Both the position numbers and the translations under genes were made by a program. This document shows, one piece after another, positions 23,994 through 36,995 of a stretch of DNA of 64,000 bases (position 1 is the first letter of the stretch; each line of letters starts with the position of its first letter). The stretch lies in NCBI GenBank assembly GCA_016758965.1, contig JAEPRB010000035.1, positions 176,179 to 240,178 on the forward strand, written 5' to 3'. The notes beneath the pieces are model-generated. The model was not told the origin of the DNA. It searched no databases and was given only the letters and a program-made list of their open reading frames with translations. This DNA comes from Circinella minor (Eukaryota > Mucoromycota > Mucoromycetes > Mucorales > Lichtheimiaceae).

Positions 23994-26288
23994 AAAAAAG
24001 TTTTCATCATTATCATATACATTTTATACAATATATAATACTGGCCTTTTTTTATTATTAGATATAAATATATAAATCCAACAATAATAATAATTAATAA
24101 TATTTTTTTCCCTAAAGCTTTCTGCCATACGTAGTCGCTCTTTTTTTTTCTTTTTAAGATTCATCCGACAACTTGCTTGCCTAATATGATTCAAGGAGTG
24201 AGATGGGGCATATAATTTGGTTAAATGTAACCCTCAATCTTAATTATATGACGGGTTCTCCAGGTTGATGATAAAACCATAATCTCCTCTCACTAAGTAT
24301 ATGATTAGTTTTTGGGAAAGAGGAATAAGAAGGGAGGCAGGGAATTGAGAATCATAAAGAGGCGATGTTATGGGAGGATTAAGTCTTTATTATTTTTAAC
24401 TACTGTAACCAGGAAAAAGAAAAAGGATTAAAGAGAGAGAGGGGGGGTTGTGATATTATGAATGTCACCAAAAGATCAACGTTGTCTTCTTTTAATAAAC
24501 AGAAGTACACATCATGTAGTGTATATTAATATATATATTCTTTCTCCCTTCTATTATGTATTTAAAATGGCCATGAAATTTCTTGTTTTTATACAAGATA
24601 CGTATGTGCAGTTGGCTGTGAGATACAAATAAAATGAGCTAGTAATTTATTATAATGAAGTAGATACAGTTTGGTATCATATGTAGGATTAAAAATACAA
24701 TATATCATAATAATATAATTCTCTTTACATGTACTCTTTGGTCTAGAACAACTAATAGGACAATTATGAAAAAAAAATGTTAGTAAATTTTGAAGTAAAC
24801 GAAAACCGTGTTATTTTATGTATGATGACATTATTATGCGATATGATGATAGCAGTATAACTGTTGTAGCAATGTATTAGCAGCAGTAATAGTGGTATAC
24901 AGTATAATGGGAATGTAAACTATATAAAAAAAAAGAGAGCGAGAGAGAGAAAGGTCAAAAGAAAGTTGTAAAATGAGGGGTAAGAAAGGGTGTGTCTGTC
25001 CCATAACGTGGTATTAATACTACAAATCGCATCTTTGTTGATCGATGAAGAAAAGAAACTATGAGAAGGTAGATAATAGTTACTATAGCAGCAAGTATTA
25101 ACAGAAAAAGAGCAGTAATATATGAACACAGACTTTAAAAACGAAAAAGGCATAATTACTGATAACGTGTCTAAAATTTTTGCTTATGTTAATAATTATA
25201 TATATTATATATGTAGAGAGAAAAAAAGGTTGCTATTAGTCTCAAATAACTCCATTAATAATAAGGGTAATGTCACTTACTTTTGATAGTCATGGTTCTA
25301 TTTTTTCTAGGTTATGTTTATACAAAATAAAATAAAAGTATATATATTACTGTAGTTCACATGTTTTAAAGCGTTTAGCAAAACTCAACTAGTTAATCGT
25401 AAACACGACCGAAAATCCTATTTTTGTTATCGCTCCCCGCTTGTTCTAATATTATGCTACCAAAAAAAAAAAAAAAAAAAAGGAGAAAAATAGCAAAGAA
25501 GAAAAGAAGGGGAAGGATTATTTTGTGGAAGAAGGAAGGGAAGGAAAGAAAAATAAAATAAAATGGAAACATAGTGTTCTACTTTCCATTAATGATAAGA
25601 TCTAGTTTATTTTAAATAAATGTTGTTGATTCCATTTCTTATTATATGTATGTATTTTTTTTCACTATCTTTTTATACATATTATGACTGATTTTGATTT
25701 GGAAGGGATTGTTTTAAATAATATAGGTATTACAACGATAATGGGAAGTTACATTATTTTGATTGTCTGTTAATAATAAGAACAAAAAATTACATCTAAT
25801 AGATGTATTAATAATAATAGTAATACTTTAATATTAGAATATCAGGGATCATGTAATAACAAAGGGTCCTATTTGAGGAAATAAAAAAGATGATACGTAT
25901 ATTAATATATTGTATTATCTCTTTCTCACTATCTCTTGTTATCATTACCACATGTGATTTAATGCTGCTAATATTGCTGTAATGAATTAAATAAAAAGAT
26001 AATTGTATAAAACAGATAGACTTATTTCTATTAAATATATTTTCTCTACTTTCTTTTTTCTTCGATGAGAGAGAGAGAGAGAGAACGAGGTAATAGAAAA
26101 GGGGGAGATGATAGATTGAGAAAGAAAATATGTCTTTTAAAAAAGAGGGAGTAATGTAATAGCGGAGTGCTAGTTTTGTATCCGCACAGACATATTCATT
26201 TATTTCTTCTACTTTTATATATAAAAGAATAATGCAATAACAACCTTTCTTTTTCTTTTTTTCTCTTCTTATCTTGTATATAATAATA
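23994..26288. other. Intergenic, low-complexity, no gene seen
   Basis: About 2.3 kb of AT-rich DNA with purine and A tracts (around 24400-24450 and 25459-25560) and a GA run near 26066-26084. The frames at 24920-25153 (-) and 25808-26374 (-) are Ile/Ser/Tyr-rich noise. The right end is a pyrimidine-rich leader (26245-26275) of the small gene at 26289. Confidence 0.55.
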
Positions 26289-26714
26289 ATGCTTTTTTCT
26301 AATCGTGCTTCTATTTCACCAAGTGACAAGCCTATTTGTTCATCTTCACCTTCTTCATTTTTTTTTACTACCAATGCAACTGGTGCTAATCTTCATAATA
26401 ATATATCATCAACAACCAGTAAAAAAAGTAAATTAACTCGTCGTATCTATCAACGTATTTTCTCACGAAACAAAAACAACAAGAAAAATAATAATTATAT
26501 TGCTCATTCTAATATTGAATCAACAACAACAACACCATGCTTATCAGCTTCTACTTCTACTTCTTCCTTTTCTGATGATTTTTCTGGTTTCTCCATTACC
26601 AAAAAAATGTCGTCAGAAACACAATCATCCAAGTCAAGTGAATTTGAGGCACTTATTGTTGATCATCCTTCTCGAACAGTCCGTGTTAGCCTTACCCCTG
26701 TGTGCGCTGCATAA
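26289..26714 (+). CDS. Small Ser/Thr/Asn-rich hypothetical protein
   Basis: A single exon encodes 141 residues starting MLFSNRASISPSDKPICSS. It is mostly disordered: Ser/Thr/Asn-rich, with a basic patch (SKKSKLTRRIYQRIFSRNKN) and acidic and Ser-rich stretches. The C-terminus, EFEALIVDHPSRTVRVSLTP, is compact and well-mixed, as in short conserved motifs of fungal regulatory proteins. A pyrimidine-rich leader precedes the ATG. There is no signal peptide or membrane helix. I do not recognise the family. An upstream in-frame ATG at 26274 would add five residues (MYIII) and is less likely. Confidence 0.6.
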   Translation: MLFSNRASISPSDKPICSSSPSSFFFTTNATGANLHNNISSTTSKKSKLTRRIYQRIFSRNKNNKKNNNYIAHSNIESTTTTPCLSASTSTSSFSDDFSGFSITKKMSSETQSSKSSEFEALIVDHPSRTVRVSLTPVCAA

Positions 26715-27383
26715 AAGAAGATGATTGTGCTTTTAATAACTCTTTGAATATTACAACGAACAATACTACCCTCTATTTTTCTTTAAAGAAAACCCGTTTC
26801 TGCTATATACATACATACAAATAATTATCCCATCTCTTTTTTTCTATCTCTTCATCCTGGTTTGATGGACTTATTATTCAGGCAATAATAACTCTTACTT
26901 ATTACTATCACTACTAGTTCATACATAGATATTATACACAATCCTTATAATCCTTTTCTCTCTTGATTTTTTTTATATGTTCTTATTGCAGTACTTCATT
27001 AATATACTTTCGTACTTCACAAACAAATTTTATACGTATAAGTCCCCTTCTAATTACACCAAAAATATTTCGGCTTCCCTCTTTAATCTCTGTATATTAT
27101 AGATTTCTCTTTCTCTCTATCTATCTATCTCTCTGTAACTGTTTTTATTAATATGAAAATTATCATATACAATAAATAAATTATATACATTTTCAATCAA
27201 TTATGAATACTAGGCACTATGTATTAATGTCTAGGACAAAATTACAAGTAGAAATTTTGAAATTCAATTTTTGAACCAATATAGGTGTGACGGACTTTTT
27301 AAACCAGCACCAAGAAACTTGTCTCGCTTTGTTCGTTTTTTAACCCAAACCGTTTTTTCTTTTTTTAAATCTTCACCATACAC
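26715..27383. other. Intergenic: SPT6 promoter region
   Basis: This is the 3' flank of the small Ser-rich gene and the upstream region of SPT6. It is pyrimidine-rich, with a CTAT/TCTC run at about 27107-27134. The 62-codon frame at 26963-27151 is low-complexity. Confidence 0.5.
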
Positions 27384-30300
27384 ATGAGTGACGACGGCAT
27401 TGATTTCTACGATTCACGACCGGATCGAGAAGAGGACGAGGAAAATTCTGAAGAAGAAGGTGAACCAACTTATGGTAATCAAGTATCTGACGAAGACGAA
27501 GAAGAGGAAGACGACGACGAAGAAGAAGCGCGAAAGGTAAAATAATAATAATATTAATGGGAGGAATCTTAAAACACACTGGTTCTGTTTTCATTTAATT
27601 GATTATGTTGTTTATATATAGGTTGCAGAAGGATTTATTGTTGACGATGAAGATGAAGAAGAACATGATTCAGATGGTTCACAAAAAGTTGCTCGACGTA
27701 GAAAAAGAAAGAAGATCGAAGATTGTACGTGTTTTTTTTTTCCTTTTATATATATTTTCAAAACGAGAAGAATGAGAAATTACACAACTAAATTGTTTTA
27801 TTAATTGAATTTATGATTTAATTATATAGATGACGAAGAATTGGATGAAGAAGATCTAGATTTGTTGGAAGAAAATACAGGTTTAAAACTATCAAGAGAG
27901 GTAATTGTTATTCTACTATTATTATTTATTATTGATGATATATTAGACTTCATTTTTTTTGTTTTGTTCGATTATTAACATAACCCTCTTATATAATACG
28001 TTAAATATAGCCAAAGTTAAAACGATTGAAACGAGGTCGACAAGAAGAAACAGATGATCAGGACGCTGCCGCAGAGAAATTCTTTTCTGATGAAGAACAA
28101 TATGAAGAAGCTCAAGAAGAACAACAAGTAGAAGAAGATCATTATGCACCACAATATCGACATCGACAAGTTTATGATGATATGGATGATTTTATTGCTG
28201 AAGAAGACGATGAAGAAGGTGTTGAAGATGATAGAGCTGATTTATATAATCGTGAAGTACCTAGACGTGGTCGCGCTTCCAAAGATATGATGGACATTTT
28301 ACCAGAAGGATTGAGTGAAGAGTAAGTTGGGACAATATATATATATATATATATCAGTTATTATTGAGAGAAAAGAAATTAGGACTAACCGACTCCAAAA
28401 AAAATTATTTAATATAAAGTGTCTTAGCTGATATGTATGATATTTTTGGCGATGGAACTGATTACGATTGGGCACTTTATGATGAAGAGGTATATATTAT
28501 AAAAGACGAATGAAAATTGATTTAAATAGAAGAAAAAATTTGTTGATAATTGGTGATATTTTTTTTGTATATACAAAAATTAGCCAGCCGAATACGCTGA
28601 AGAGCGAGCGGAACCACAGTTAGCTGATGTATTTGAACCAAGTGAACTTAAGGCTCGTATGTTAACAGAAGAAGATGAAGAAGTTCGAATGCGTGATATT
28701 CCTGAACGTTTACAAGTTCGTTATGCTGGAACACGTAAAACGTTTGATATTCCACCCAATGAAGATGAGATTCAAGCTGAAGCAACATGGGTTGCACGCG
28801 AACTTAGTAACAGTAAAGGCATCGATCAACCAACAGAAGCATTTCAAAATGCCGTCAAACACGTTGTCTCTTTTATGGCTCGTGAATACTTGGAAGTACC
28901 CTATATATTCGATCATCGACGTGACTATTTCACTGAAGTAGATTCTGCTGGTGTCACGACCGAGCTTTTGACACACGATGACTTATGGAAAATTTATGAT
29001 CTCGATTTCAAGTACAACAGTTTTGCCAACCGAAAAACCGCCCTACGTGAATTTTTGTCCAAATGCGATATTTACGATGAATATACAAACAATTTGATTG
29101 ATAAGGCAGAAAAAATAGAAGAATTGAACGATATTGCAGATTATGTCAATCTCAAATTCGCTGATAATGTTAATTCATTACAAAAACAAACAAAAGGACC
29201 CAAAAGACCAGCAAATCGATCATTATATGAAATGAGTTTACGAAACAAAGTCGCTGATTTCCTACCTGTAAGTAATTAATTGGACATGTCGATTAAGGGT
29301 GTGATATATATATAGTGAGAAAGAGAGACAGGGAGAGAAAGAATCGAAAAATTGAGTTTTTTTTTCGATATGGGTAACTAAAATGAGTCTTTATATATTT
29401 ATATATAGCGATTTGGTATTACAGCAGCACAGTATGGTGCCAACTATCTTGAAAATAGCCGTCGATACTATCCTGAAGATGCATTAGTAAGCCCGGAAGA
29501 AGAGGCTGCAGGTTTTGTAAGCTCAAGTTTTAGTGATCCGGGACGAGTATTACGAGGTAAGTACTTAATTGGATGTGGAATGAAAAAGAAAAGTTAATTA
29601 TGTAGATAGTCACGTATTGTCATATTAAAAATATCTAAATATAGCTGCACGGATGGTATTAAGTCAAGATATTGCACATGAACCCGAAGTTCGAAAGGCA
29701 ATGCGCCGAGATTGGGAGGCAAGGGCTGTTATTAGTGTCAAACCAACTGATAAAGGCTTTGATCAAATTGATGACCTTCATCCTATGCATGTAAGTATTC
29801 ATATAGTGCTATTTAACCTAACTTAGTTTGTTTTTTTGTGTACATATGAAAAACGAAAAAAAGAATTGGCACAGTACTCATAAAAATGATATTTATATAT
29901 GGATGGATGTAACAATTACTAGCCATACAAATATTTACATGAAAAACCAATCTCAACTTTTAAAAATGGTGAATACTTGCTCATATCGAAAGGAGAATCT
30001 GAAGGTTTATTGACTGTTCATGTGAATATCGCCAATTACACTGGATGGTTCAATCAAATTTCCGAATATTATATGTCTGATGGATATAGTGATTCAGCAC
30101 AACAATGGAATCAACAACGACAAGAAGTATTACAAATGACTTTGTCAGAACATTTGATACCGTTAATGGAAAAATATATCAGGGAAAAGTTACGTATTGA
30201 AGCACAAGAAGCTATCTATTATGCAAGCTACCAATCATTGATGTCCAAGGTGAATGTGGGTCCATTCCGTGGTCCAGATGCGGATCGTTATAAGAATGGT

Positions 30301-32719
30301 ATTCCGCGCGTGATTACTATCTCTTCTGGTAACGGTGATCGTGGTGACCCCATTGTTGCAGTATTTCTTAATCATCGAGGTCGACTTGCAGACAGATTAG
30401 AAGTTCCAAGTTTACGTGACGAAAAATGGTCTAAACAAATGCTTGAATTCATTTCATCTAAACGACCGAATGTGATTGGTGTTGCAGGGTTTACAGCTCA
30501 AACACGTCTTGTTTACAAAAGTGTTCAACTATTAGTCAACGATATCAACAAGTCCGATTCCAACTTACCCACCATTGATTTATTGGCAGTTGACGATGAA
30601 GCAGCACGTTTATATAAGAATTCAAGACGAGCACGTGATGAATTTTACGAGTTATCAGAAGTGACACGTTATTGTATCAGTTTAGCACGACGTTTACAAT
30701 GTCCTGTTCTTGAATACACTGGTTTGGAACGTGACCTTTTAGCTTTACGACATCATGAGTTCCAGAATCTCGTACCTGAAGATACATTGCTAGTCCGTTT
30801 GGAACGTGCCTTGATTAATGTTGTTAATGATATGGGTGTTGATATTAATGCAGCTAGTACTTCACCTTATCTTGCTACAGCATTAAAATATGTTTGTGGT
30901 CTCGGTCCTCGAAAGGCTCAAAGTATATTGAAGAAAATGGATGCTAGGGTAACTTATTTTTATTTTATATTTACTCGGTGTAAATGAGTCTATTTATGCG
31001 TATGTACATATAGACTAGAGAACAAAAAAAAAAGATTAGATATTAATGAAAAGTATTATGTACATAACAAACCATTTTTTAGGGTGAACTCGAGAGTCGA
31101 TCTGCATTGGTAACAAGAGGTTTAACTCCAGCAACTACATTCATGAACTGTGCTAGTTATTTGCGGATACGAAATGTTGATGATGCAGATATTTTGGATG
31201 ATACTCGAATTCATCCACAAGAATACGATTTGGCAAGAAAGATGGCCGGTGATGCTCTTGAAATTGATGAAGATGAAATGGACGACTATGAAACTAAAGT
31301 CATGATTGTCAGACGTGTTGTTAAAGAATACCCCAACAAGCTGAATGATTTGATTTTGGATGACTATGCTGTTGTTTTGAAGACTCAATACAATGCACCT
31401 AAACGACAAATTTTAGAACATATCAAACTCGAATTACAAGGACCTTATCACGATCGTCGTCAACGATATGCTCGACCTACAATGGATGAAACGTTCCGAA
31501 TGGTCACAGGTGAAACTCGGGATACACTCCGTGAAGGATTCATCATACCTGTCAAAATTACTTCACTTCGAGGGAAAACAGCAACTTGTCAACTGGATTC
31601 TGGTGTGGATGGCTACATTTACATTGACCAAGTATCCGATGATCGTGTTATGAACGTCGGGGAAGTATTAGAATTTGGCTCAACCATCAATGCTAAAGTA
31701 GTAGGCATCGATAGAGAAAAGTTTGCTTTGACGTTAACTTGCAAACCATCTAATACAAAACCTAATTCTGATCTTTCCTTACGACGAAAACAAAATGATG
31801 ATTATTATGATTTACAAGAAGAAGCCCGAGAAATTGAACGACGGCGTGCAATGCGAAAGAAACGAACCAAGACACAACGTGTTATTAACCATCCATTATT
31901 CCAGCAATTCAATTATATGGAAGCCGAAGAATATTTATCAAGTCGTCAACGTGGAGACCTTGTTATTAGACCCTCCTCCCGAGGTCCAGACCATATCGCT
32001 ATTACTTGGAAGGTGGATGAAGGTGTCTTTCAACATATCGACGTAGTGGAAATTCGCAAGGACTCTTCAGTTTTTGCACCTGTCCAATACAAGATTGGAG
32101 AACATGTATTTGATGATTTGGATCAATTGATTGTTACTTATGTCGAAGCTATTGCTGCTAAAGCAGAAGAACTTATTGCTCATCCAAAGTATCGACCTGG
32201 TGGTCCCAGTGCTTTAAGTATGTTGTCATTTTTTTTTTTTGGAGGGAGGGATTGGTTATTCAGTTATTAATTGCTTGTTATATTTTTCTTTATTAGAATC
32301 GCATTTATCATCACTCACAATGGCGAATCCAAGACTTTCAGCATATGGTTTCTGTCTTTCTGATCGTCCTGGATACTTTGAACTTGGATTTAAATTGAAC
32401 TCTAAAGCCCCTTCTGTTCATTGGGTAATTAATAATATTCTTTAATATTATTTGTTTTTCAGAAAGATTTGGAACAAAAAAAAGTGGGCTAACATGATTT
32501 GGGTGGATGGGTTGTATAATATAGGCAATTAAATTACTACCTGATGGATATCGCCTTCGAGACACCTCATATCCTGTAGTAGGCGATCTTATCAATGGAT
32601 TTAAACGGATACAAGCAAATGAAGCACAACAACGTCGACCTCGTCATCATGGTCATAGTGGCCACGGTGTTCATGGTGGTCATGGTTACCATCATGGTCA
32701 ACGACCTCCAAGACACTAA
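27384..32719 (+). CDS. SPT6: Transcription elongation factor / histone chaperone Spt6
   Basis: Twelve exons (27384-27536, 27622-27724, 27830-27900, 28011-28321, 28420-28489, 28584-29267, 29409-29556, 29645-29790, 29923-30948, 31083-32217, 32297-32424, 32525-32719) join in phase to 1,389 residues, close to the yeast length. The N-terminus is strongly acidic, with Glu/Asp runs and basic RRRKRKK and KLKRLKRGR patches. The Spt6 core follows (DYDWALYDEE, the YqgF-like region LLAVDDEAARLYKNS, the HhH segment VCGLGPRKAQSILKK). Next is an S1 domain (GFIIPVKITSLRGKTATCQL to FALTLTCKPS) and a tandem SH2 with GDLVIRPSSRGPDHIA. Spt6 binds histones and the RNA polymerase II Rpb1 linker during elongation (family knowledge). 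The tail is unusually Gly/His-rich (HGGHGYHHG). It converges with the LIM gene, 499 nt away. Confidence 0.97.
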
Positions 32720-33218
32720 AAAAAGTAGTAATAGTAGTAGTAGTGTAAGAGAAGATAAAAAAAAAATTATTATCACAAATCCTCCTTCCAAAATCACAAA
32801 GTCATACACACATTATATCGCACGCACACACACACACGCACATACACACATACACACACTCCCATACAAACCCCCATACACACAGCACTTCATTATTAAA
32901 TTACACGCAAAAAATTGATCTTTTTGTTTTTTTTTCTGAATAATGTTAAATAATATAAATATATATATATAAAAATCTTGAAAACTTGAAAGAAAGGGAA
33001 AAAAGAAAAATCTATCTACAAATAATATGGTTGGGTTTATGGATTAAATATTATGATTATTGTTTTGTTATGGATATGGTTGGTTAAAGAGAATTTTTGA
33101 TATTGGGTTTGAGGGAAGAACGGGGGAATAAAAATTATAAATGGAAGTTGTGGGAGGTGAGTAGAATGCGTTTGGGTTGCTTGATGAATTATTTTATATA
33201 CTATTGTTATCATTATTA
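32720..33218. other. Convergent intergenic spacer with CA microsatellite
   Basis: This is the shared 3' region of SPT6 and the LIM gene. It contains a CA/CACG run at about 32822-32880 and A-rich tracts with TATATA repeats around 32958-32972. I see no gene. Confidence 0.6.
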
Positions 33219-35268
33219 TTACAAATCTTGGAAATAAGTTTGACGTCTTTCAGATCTATTTTGTTTATCACGTGGACAATAAATGCGACCTTCTGACATA
33301 TAATAAACATCTGTGATAAGACATTGACAACGGTAGCAAGTAAAACAATTTGGATGAAAACGCCAACCTTCGGCTGTTTGGGCACAACGGCCTTCAACAG
33401 GATCATCACAACCTTTGCATAACGAGTTGTTCATTTTATGATAATCCCGTCTACAATAAGGGGCATTTTTATAAACATAGAAACGATTGTTTGGAAACGC
33501 ACAATGACATTCCTAATGATAGAATTATATAGATAATCCATTTAATACAAGTTATTAAACTTTTTTCTGTGTATCAATGGCTTTTTTTTTTTGGGTCATA
33601 ATAATAAAAGGTTCACTCACATGACAACGGAAACAATGTTTATGCCATTTCCCTTTTAATTTACCATCGGCAGCAGAAACAGCTTCTTTTTCTACAGCAC
33701 GTCCACAAGCACGACATTTGGGTAAATACAATAAATTAAAATCAGGCCTACAAAATATTTTTCCTTTACGTTCGACCAGACCCGTCATTTCTGGATCAAC
33801 GGGTTTGTTACAGTGAGAACATCTGATGTGTTCTGGGTGATAATAACGTCCTAATGCACGTGTGGGACGAACGTGAGGTGCGATGGGTTGATGGCATGTA
33901 GCACAACTGGGACTTTGTTGAACCATCATGGTATAATCAATATCACAATAAATACGTCCTTGATATTCGAGTGGTTGACGTCTCGGATCCAATCGATTAC
34001 GACAAGTAAAACATGAATAACATTGAGAGTGATATAACTATCATGTGAAAGAACTTAGCATGCATATATTTATATAATATTATAAGAAAGAAAAGAAGAT
34101 ATGGTATTGTACCATATTAGTAGCAATAGAGAGAATAAAGACTTACATCATCATTAACAGGAATAGCATGTTCTTTGATAATATCTCGGTGACATCGTGC
34201 ACATCGTCGTAAAGGTGGTAAAGGTGGAGAATTATAAAAATCATTTGCTACAGCTGCTCGTGGAGTAACTGGTGATGCTTCATCACTAGAAATCGAACGT
34301 GATGGTTGTTTTTTATTATATTTATTGATAAGACTAGTTGGAGGGGCAGGAGATGTACTGTTTTTACGACTATACTGTGCAAAAGGAGGTGTAAAATCGA
34401 ATGCTGGTGAAAGCAATTCATCATCGTCGGGGAGCCAGGTCCTATAATAAAAAAATAAATAAATGAACCAGTCAATAAATAAATTATCATTTATACAAGT
34501 TATTACTATTAATTTAAACTTACTTTTCTTGATAATTTGATTGAGTAAGTGACATCTAAAAGAATGTTATTATTGTTATTATTATTGTAATTGATTGTTT
34601 TCGTTAGTTTATTATCATTTTTATTATTACTTATTATTGGTTCGAGAAAAATTTAAACAAACCTTTCTATCACGTTCTTGATGTTCATATGTTGATGGAG
34701 TTGTGATAGCATGTTCATAACCATTTGGTGATTGAGCTGTTGTCGTTGTCTTTTTAGTATGATTATTTCCAAGCGTTGTTGCATTCTTAAAAGTATCTTT
34801 TGCTTTGCCTGTCCAAAATTGAAAATTGAACTTGGATCCTGCAAAAAAGAAAAAAAAAAAAAGCAAAAGCATGAAAAAATTAGAAACTTTGTTTTACTTC
34901 TTCTTCATTATATAAAATAAATTAAAACATGAGGGTTTTTCATACCACTAAGAGGTGATGAACTATCAAGACTTTTATTGGATTGTTTACGTGTACGAAT
35001 AGTTGATGGAGCTAATTTTTATAGTACACGTATAATATAATAAGTATCACAGTAAAATATGTTACTAAGAATAAAAATCAATTCAGATAATGTTTCACAC
35101 GACTTTTATATATTACATACAAGTATCAACAGCAAGAGGTGGTAATGAAGGCATGGGTGGAGGTACTGAATCGCATACATGATCTGCTATTTCTCGAACA
35201 TGAACTGCTTTACCACAATCACTACAGTTTACAGTAGGTAATATTTTGGAAATGCGTGTATCCGCCAT
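33219..35268 (-). CDS. Four-LIM-domain protein (paxillin/Pxl1-like)
   Basis: Seven exons (35268-35121, 35011-34946, 34838-34663, 34555-34524, 34441-34147, 34037-33621, 33512-33219) encode 475 residues. Near the N-terminus is a CxxC...HxC mini zinc motif (CSDCGKAVHVREIADHVC, residues 15-32), then a disordered Ser/Thr/Pro-rich linker. Four LIM domains start at about residues 221 (CARCHRD), 284 (CATCHQP), 347 (CRACGRAV) and 410 (CKGCDD), each with the expected paired zinc ligands. LIM proteins are actin-cytoskeleton and polarity scaffolds; fungal paxillin-like Pxl1 works at sites of polarised growth and the cytokinetic ring. That role is by family only. No RhoGAP or kinase domain is present. The 34555-34524 exon is only 32 nt. 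Confidence 0.9.
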
Positions 35269-35281
35269 GTCGAAATGAAGT

Positions 35282-35305
35282 TATATATATATATATATAT
35301 ATATA
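35282..35305 (+). repeat. (AT)n microsatellite
   Basis: About 12 AT units lie just upstream of the LIM gene start codon, within its promoter or leader. Confidence 0.8.
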
Positions 35306-36485
35306 ACTATATATATAAACAAGTAACAATAAAAAAAAACTATTATAAAAAAAGGAAAGGAAAGGGTGAAGAAAGAGTGTTTAAAAGTTTTAATGAGAAA
35401 GAAAGAGAGTGAGAGAGAGAAAAAAAAAAGATGATAATACTAAACTAGTACGAATGTAATTAAGCCTGTATTCATTAATATATGTTACACTGTTTACTTT
35501 ATTTTATCGATAAGTTTTGATTACATCTTATATATATAACATATATAATATATAATATATAAATGAATGCACATATTTAATAATAATAAATTTATTTATT
35601 TATATAATAATTATAATAATTATAATATCAAATAAGCTATGATTGTTTATATTCTTTTATTCTATCTTTTTGATTTGCAAGGAACGATATATAACAGCGC
35701 AAAATAAGAAGATATAGACCGAGCGATCTTTTTTATTTTTTGTATCACTTTTGTGTAACATTTGTTTCAAATTTCTGAAGCTTAGTTGTTTTTTTTAAGG
35801 GTCATCTAAACCCTAAATCATCCATTTTGTTTTGTTTTTTTTTTCTTTGGTTATAGGGAACAAAAGAAAGGAGAGTAATACTTATATTTTATCATTCTTT
35901 TTTATTAAAAAAAAAAAAAGAGATATTATGCTTTTTATATATTTATATATTAAATTATATAAGCTAAAAAATAAATAATTAAGCGTTCATATGATTAACT
36001 TTATATTCACTATTATTAGAAAGAAACGAAACATATGACATGAAAATTTGAAGTTTAAGTAAGGAAAAACGGATTATTATTATTCTTTGTTTATCATTGA
36101 AAAGAACAGATCGTCAAATTATTTCCTTTCTAGAAGATCTAACAATCATTATTTGACAGTGTTAATTTATACTGTCGGTATGCTTTTAGTGTAATAATAA
36201 TTCATGTCTTTTTTTAATATATAATAATTCTTGCTATCTACAAAATAAAAACACTAGTATTTGATTATTAAACTACGTACATAATCAATTCATTTTTTCC
36301 TAGTCAAATATGATACCTATATAATTGATGATATAAATGAAAGAGATTGTTATTGTTATTGTATTAGTGCTATCATTATTTATGATGGTACTCAGTACAA
36401 CAATATATATATTATAACTGCAGATTTAATACGTACACCAAAAAAAAACATTTGTATTACTCAACGATAACATTAGTTCTTTTTG

Positions 36486-36533
36486 TATGTATGTGTATGT
36501 ATGTATGTGTGTGTATGTATGTATGTGTGTGTA
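36486..36533 (+). repeat. TGTA/TG microsatellite
   Basis: Interspersed TGTA and TG units span about 48 nt. This is a simple repeat in the LIM-DYRK intergenic region. Confidence 0.8.
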
Positions 36534-36647
36534 CAACTAATATAATTATTTTTAGACAAATATTAGTCATTGTGTAAAATCAAGAATGAAATTATATCAT
36601 ACATATATTACTTTTATAGACAATATAAATACAAACTTTTTTTTTTA

Positions 36648-36995
36648 TTATCTTGTATACATTACATCAGCTTTCAATTTACTTTTATTTATTTTTTCAG
36701 TTTTAGTAGTTGCATGAATTCTTTTCAATCTCAAGAACAATCGAACATGCACACTAAATTTGTGGTAACAACTATCCAAATTCTCGGAATATCCTGAAAT
36801 AAAATATTGTTCTGTCCATCTATGGCCAATGTAGTAATTTAAATAACAAGGTCTCTGGCTTTGAACTTTCTCAGTATAATATGTTACAACAATACCAGTA
36901 TGCATCTGGATATAATGCATGTGCGCTGTTCCCAATGTGGATCTCCGACAAAGCACGGTTAGCGCAAAAAAAAAAAAAAGAAGGGTTGCGTACAT
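36648..36995 (-). CDS. Possible small secreted orphan protein
   Basis: A minus-strand open frame of 115 residues starts MYATLLFFFFALTVLCRRS, a plausible signal peptide. A well-mixed body follows (HMHYIQMHTGIVVTYYTEKV, then CYLNYYIGHRWTEQYF and SENLDSCYHKFSVHVRLF) with two Cys, before a basic Lys-rich end. The composition is better than the surrounding noise frames, but no family is recognised, and part of the signal peptide is encoded by a T homopolymer. It could be a rapidly evolving secreted protein or a chance frame. Confidence 0.35.
   Translation of the reverse strand: MYATLLFFFFALTVLCRRSTLGTAHMHYIQMHTGIVVTYYTEKVQSQRPCYLNYYIGHRWTEQYFISGYSENLDSCYHKFSVHVRLFLRLKRIHATTKTEKINKSKLKADVMYTR

Noticed and set aside
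25808..26374. Minus-strand 188-codon frame
   Set aside because: Ile/Ser/Tyr-rich translation of AT-rich DNA that overlaps the leader and start of the plus-strand gene at 26289; no domain.
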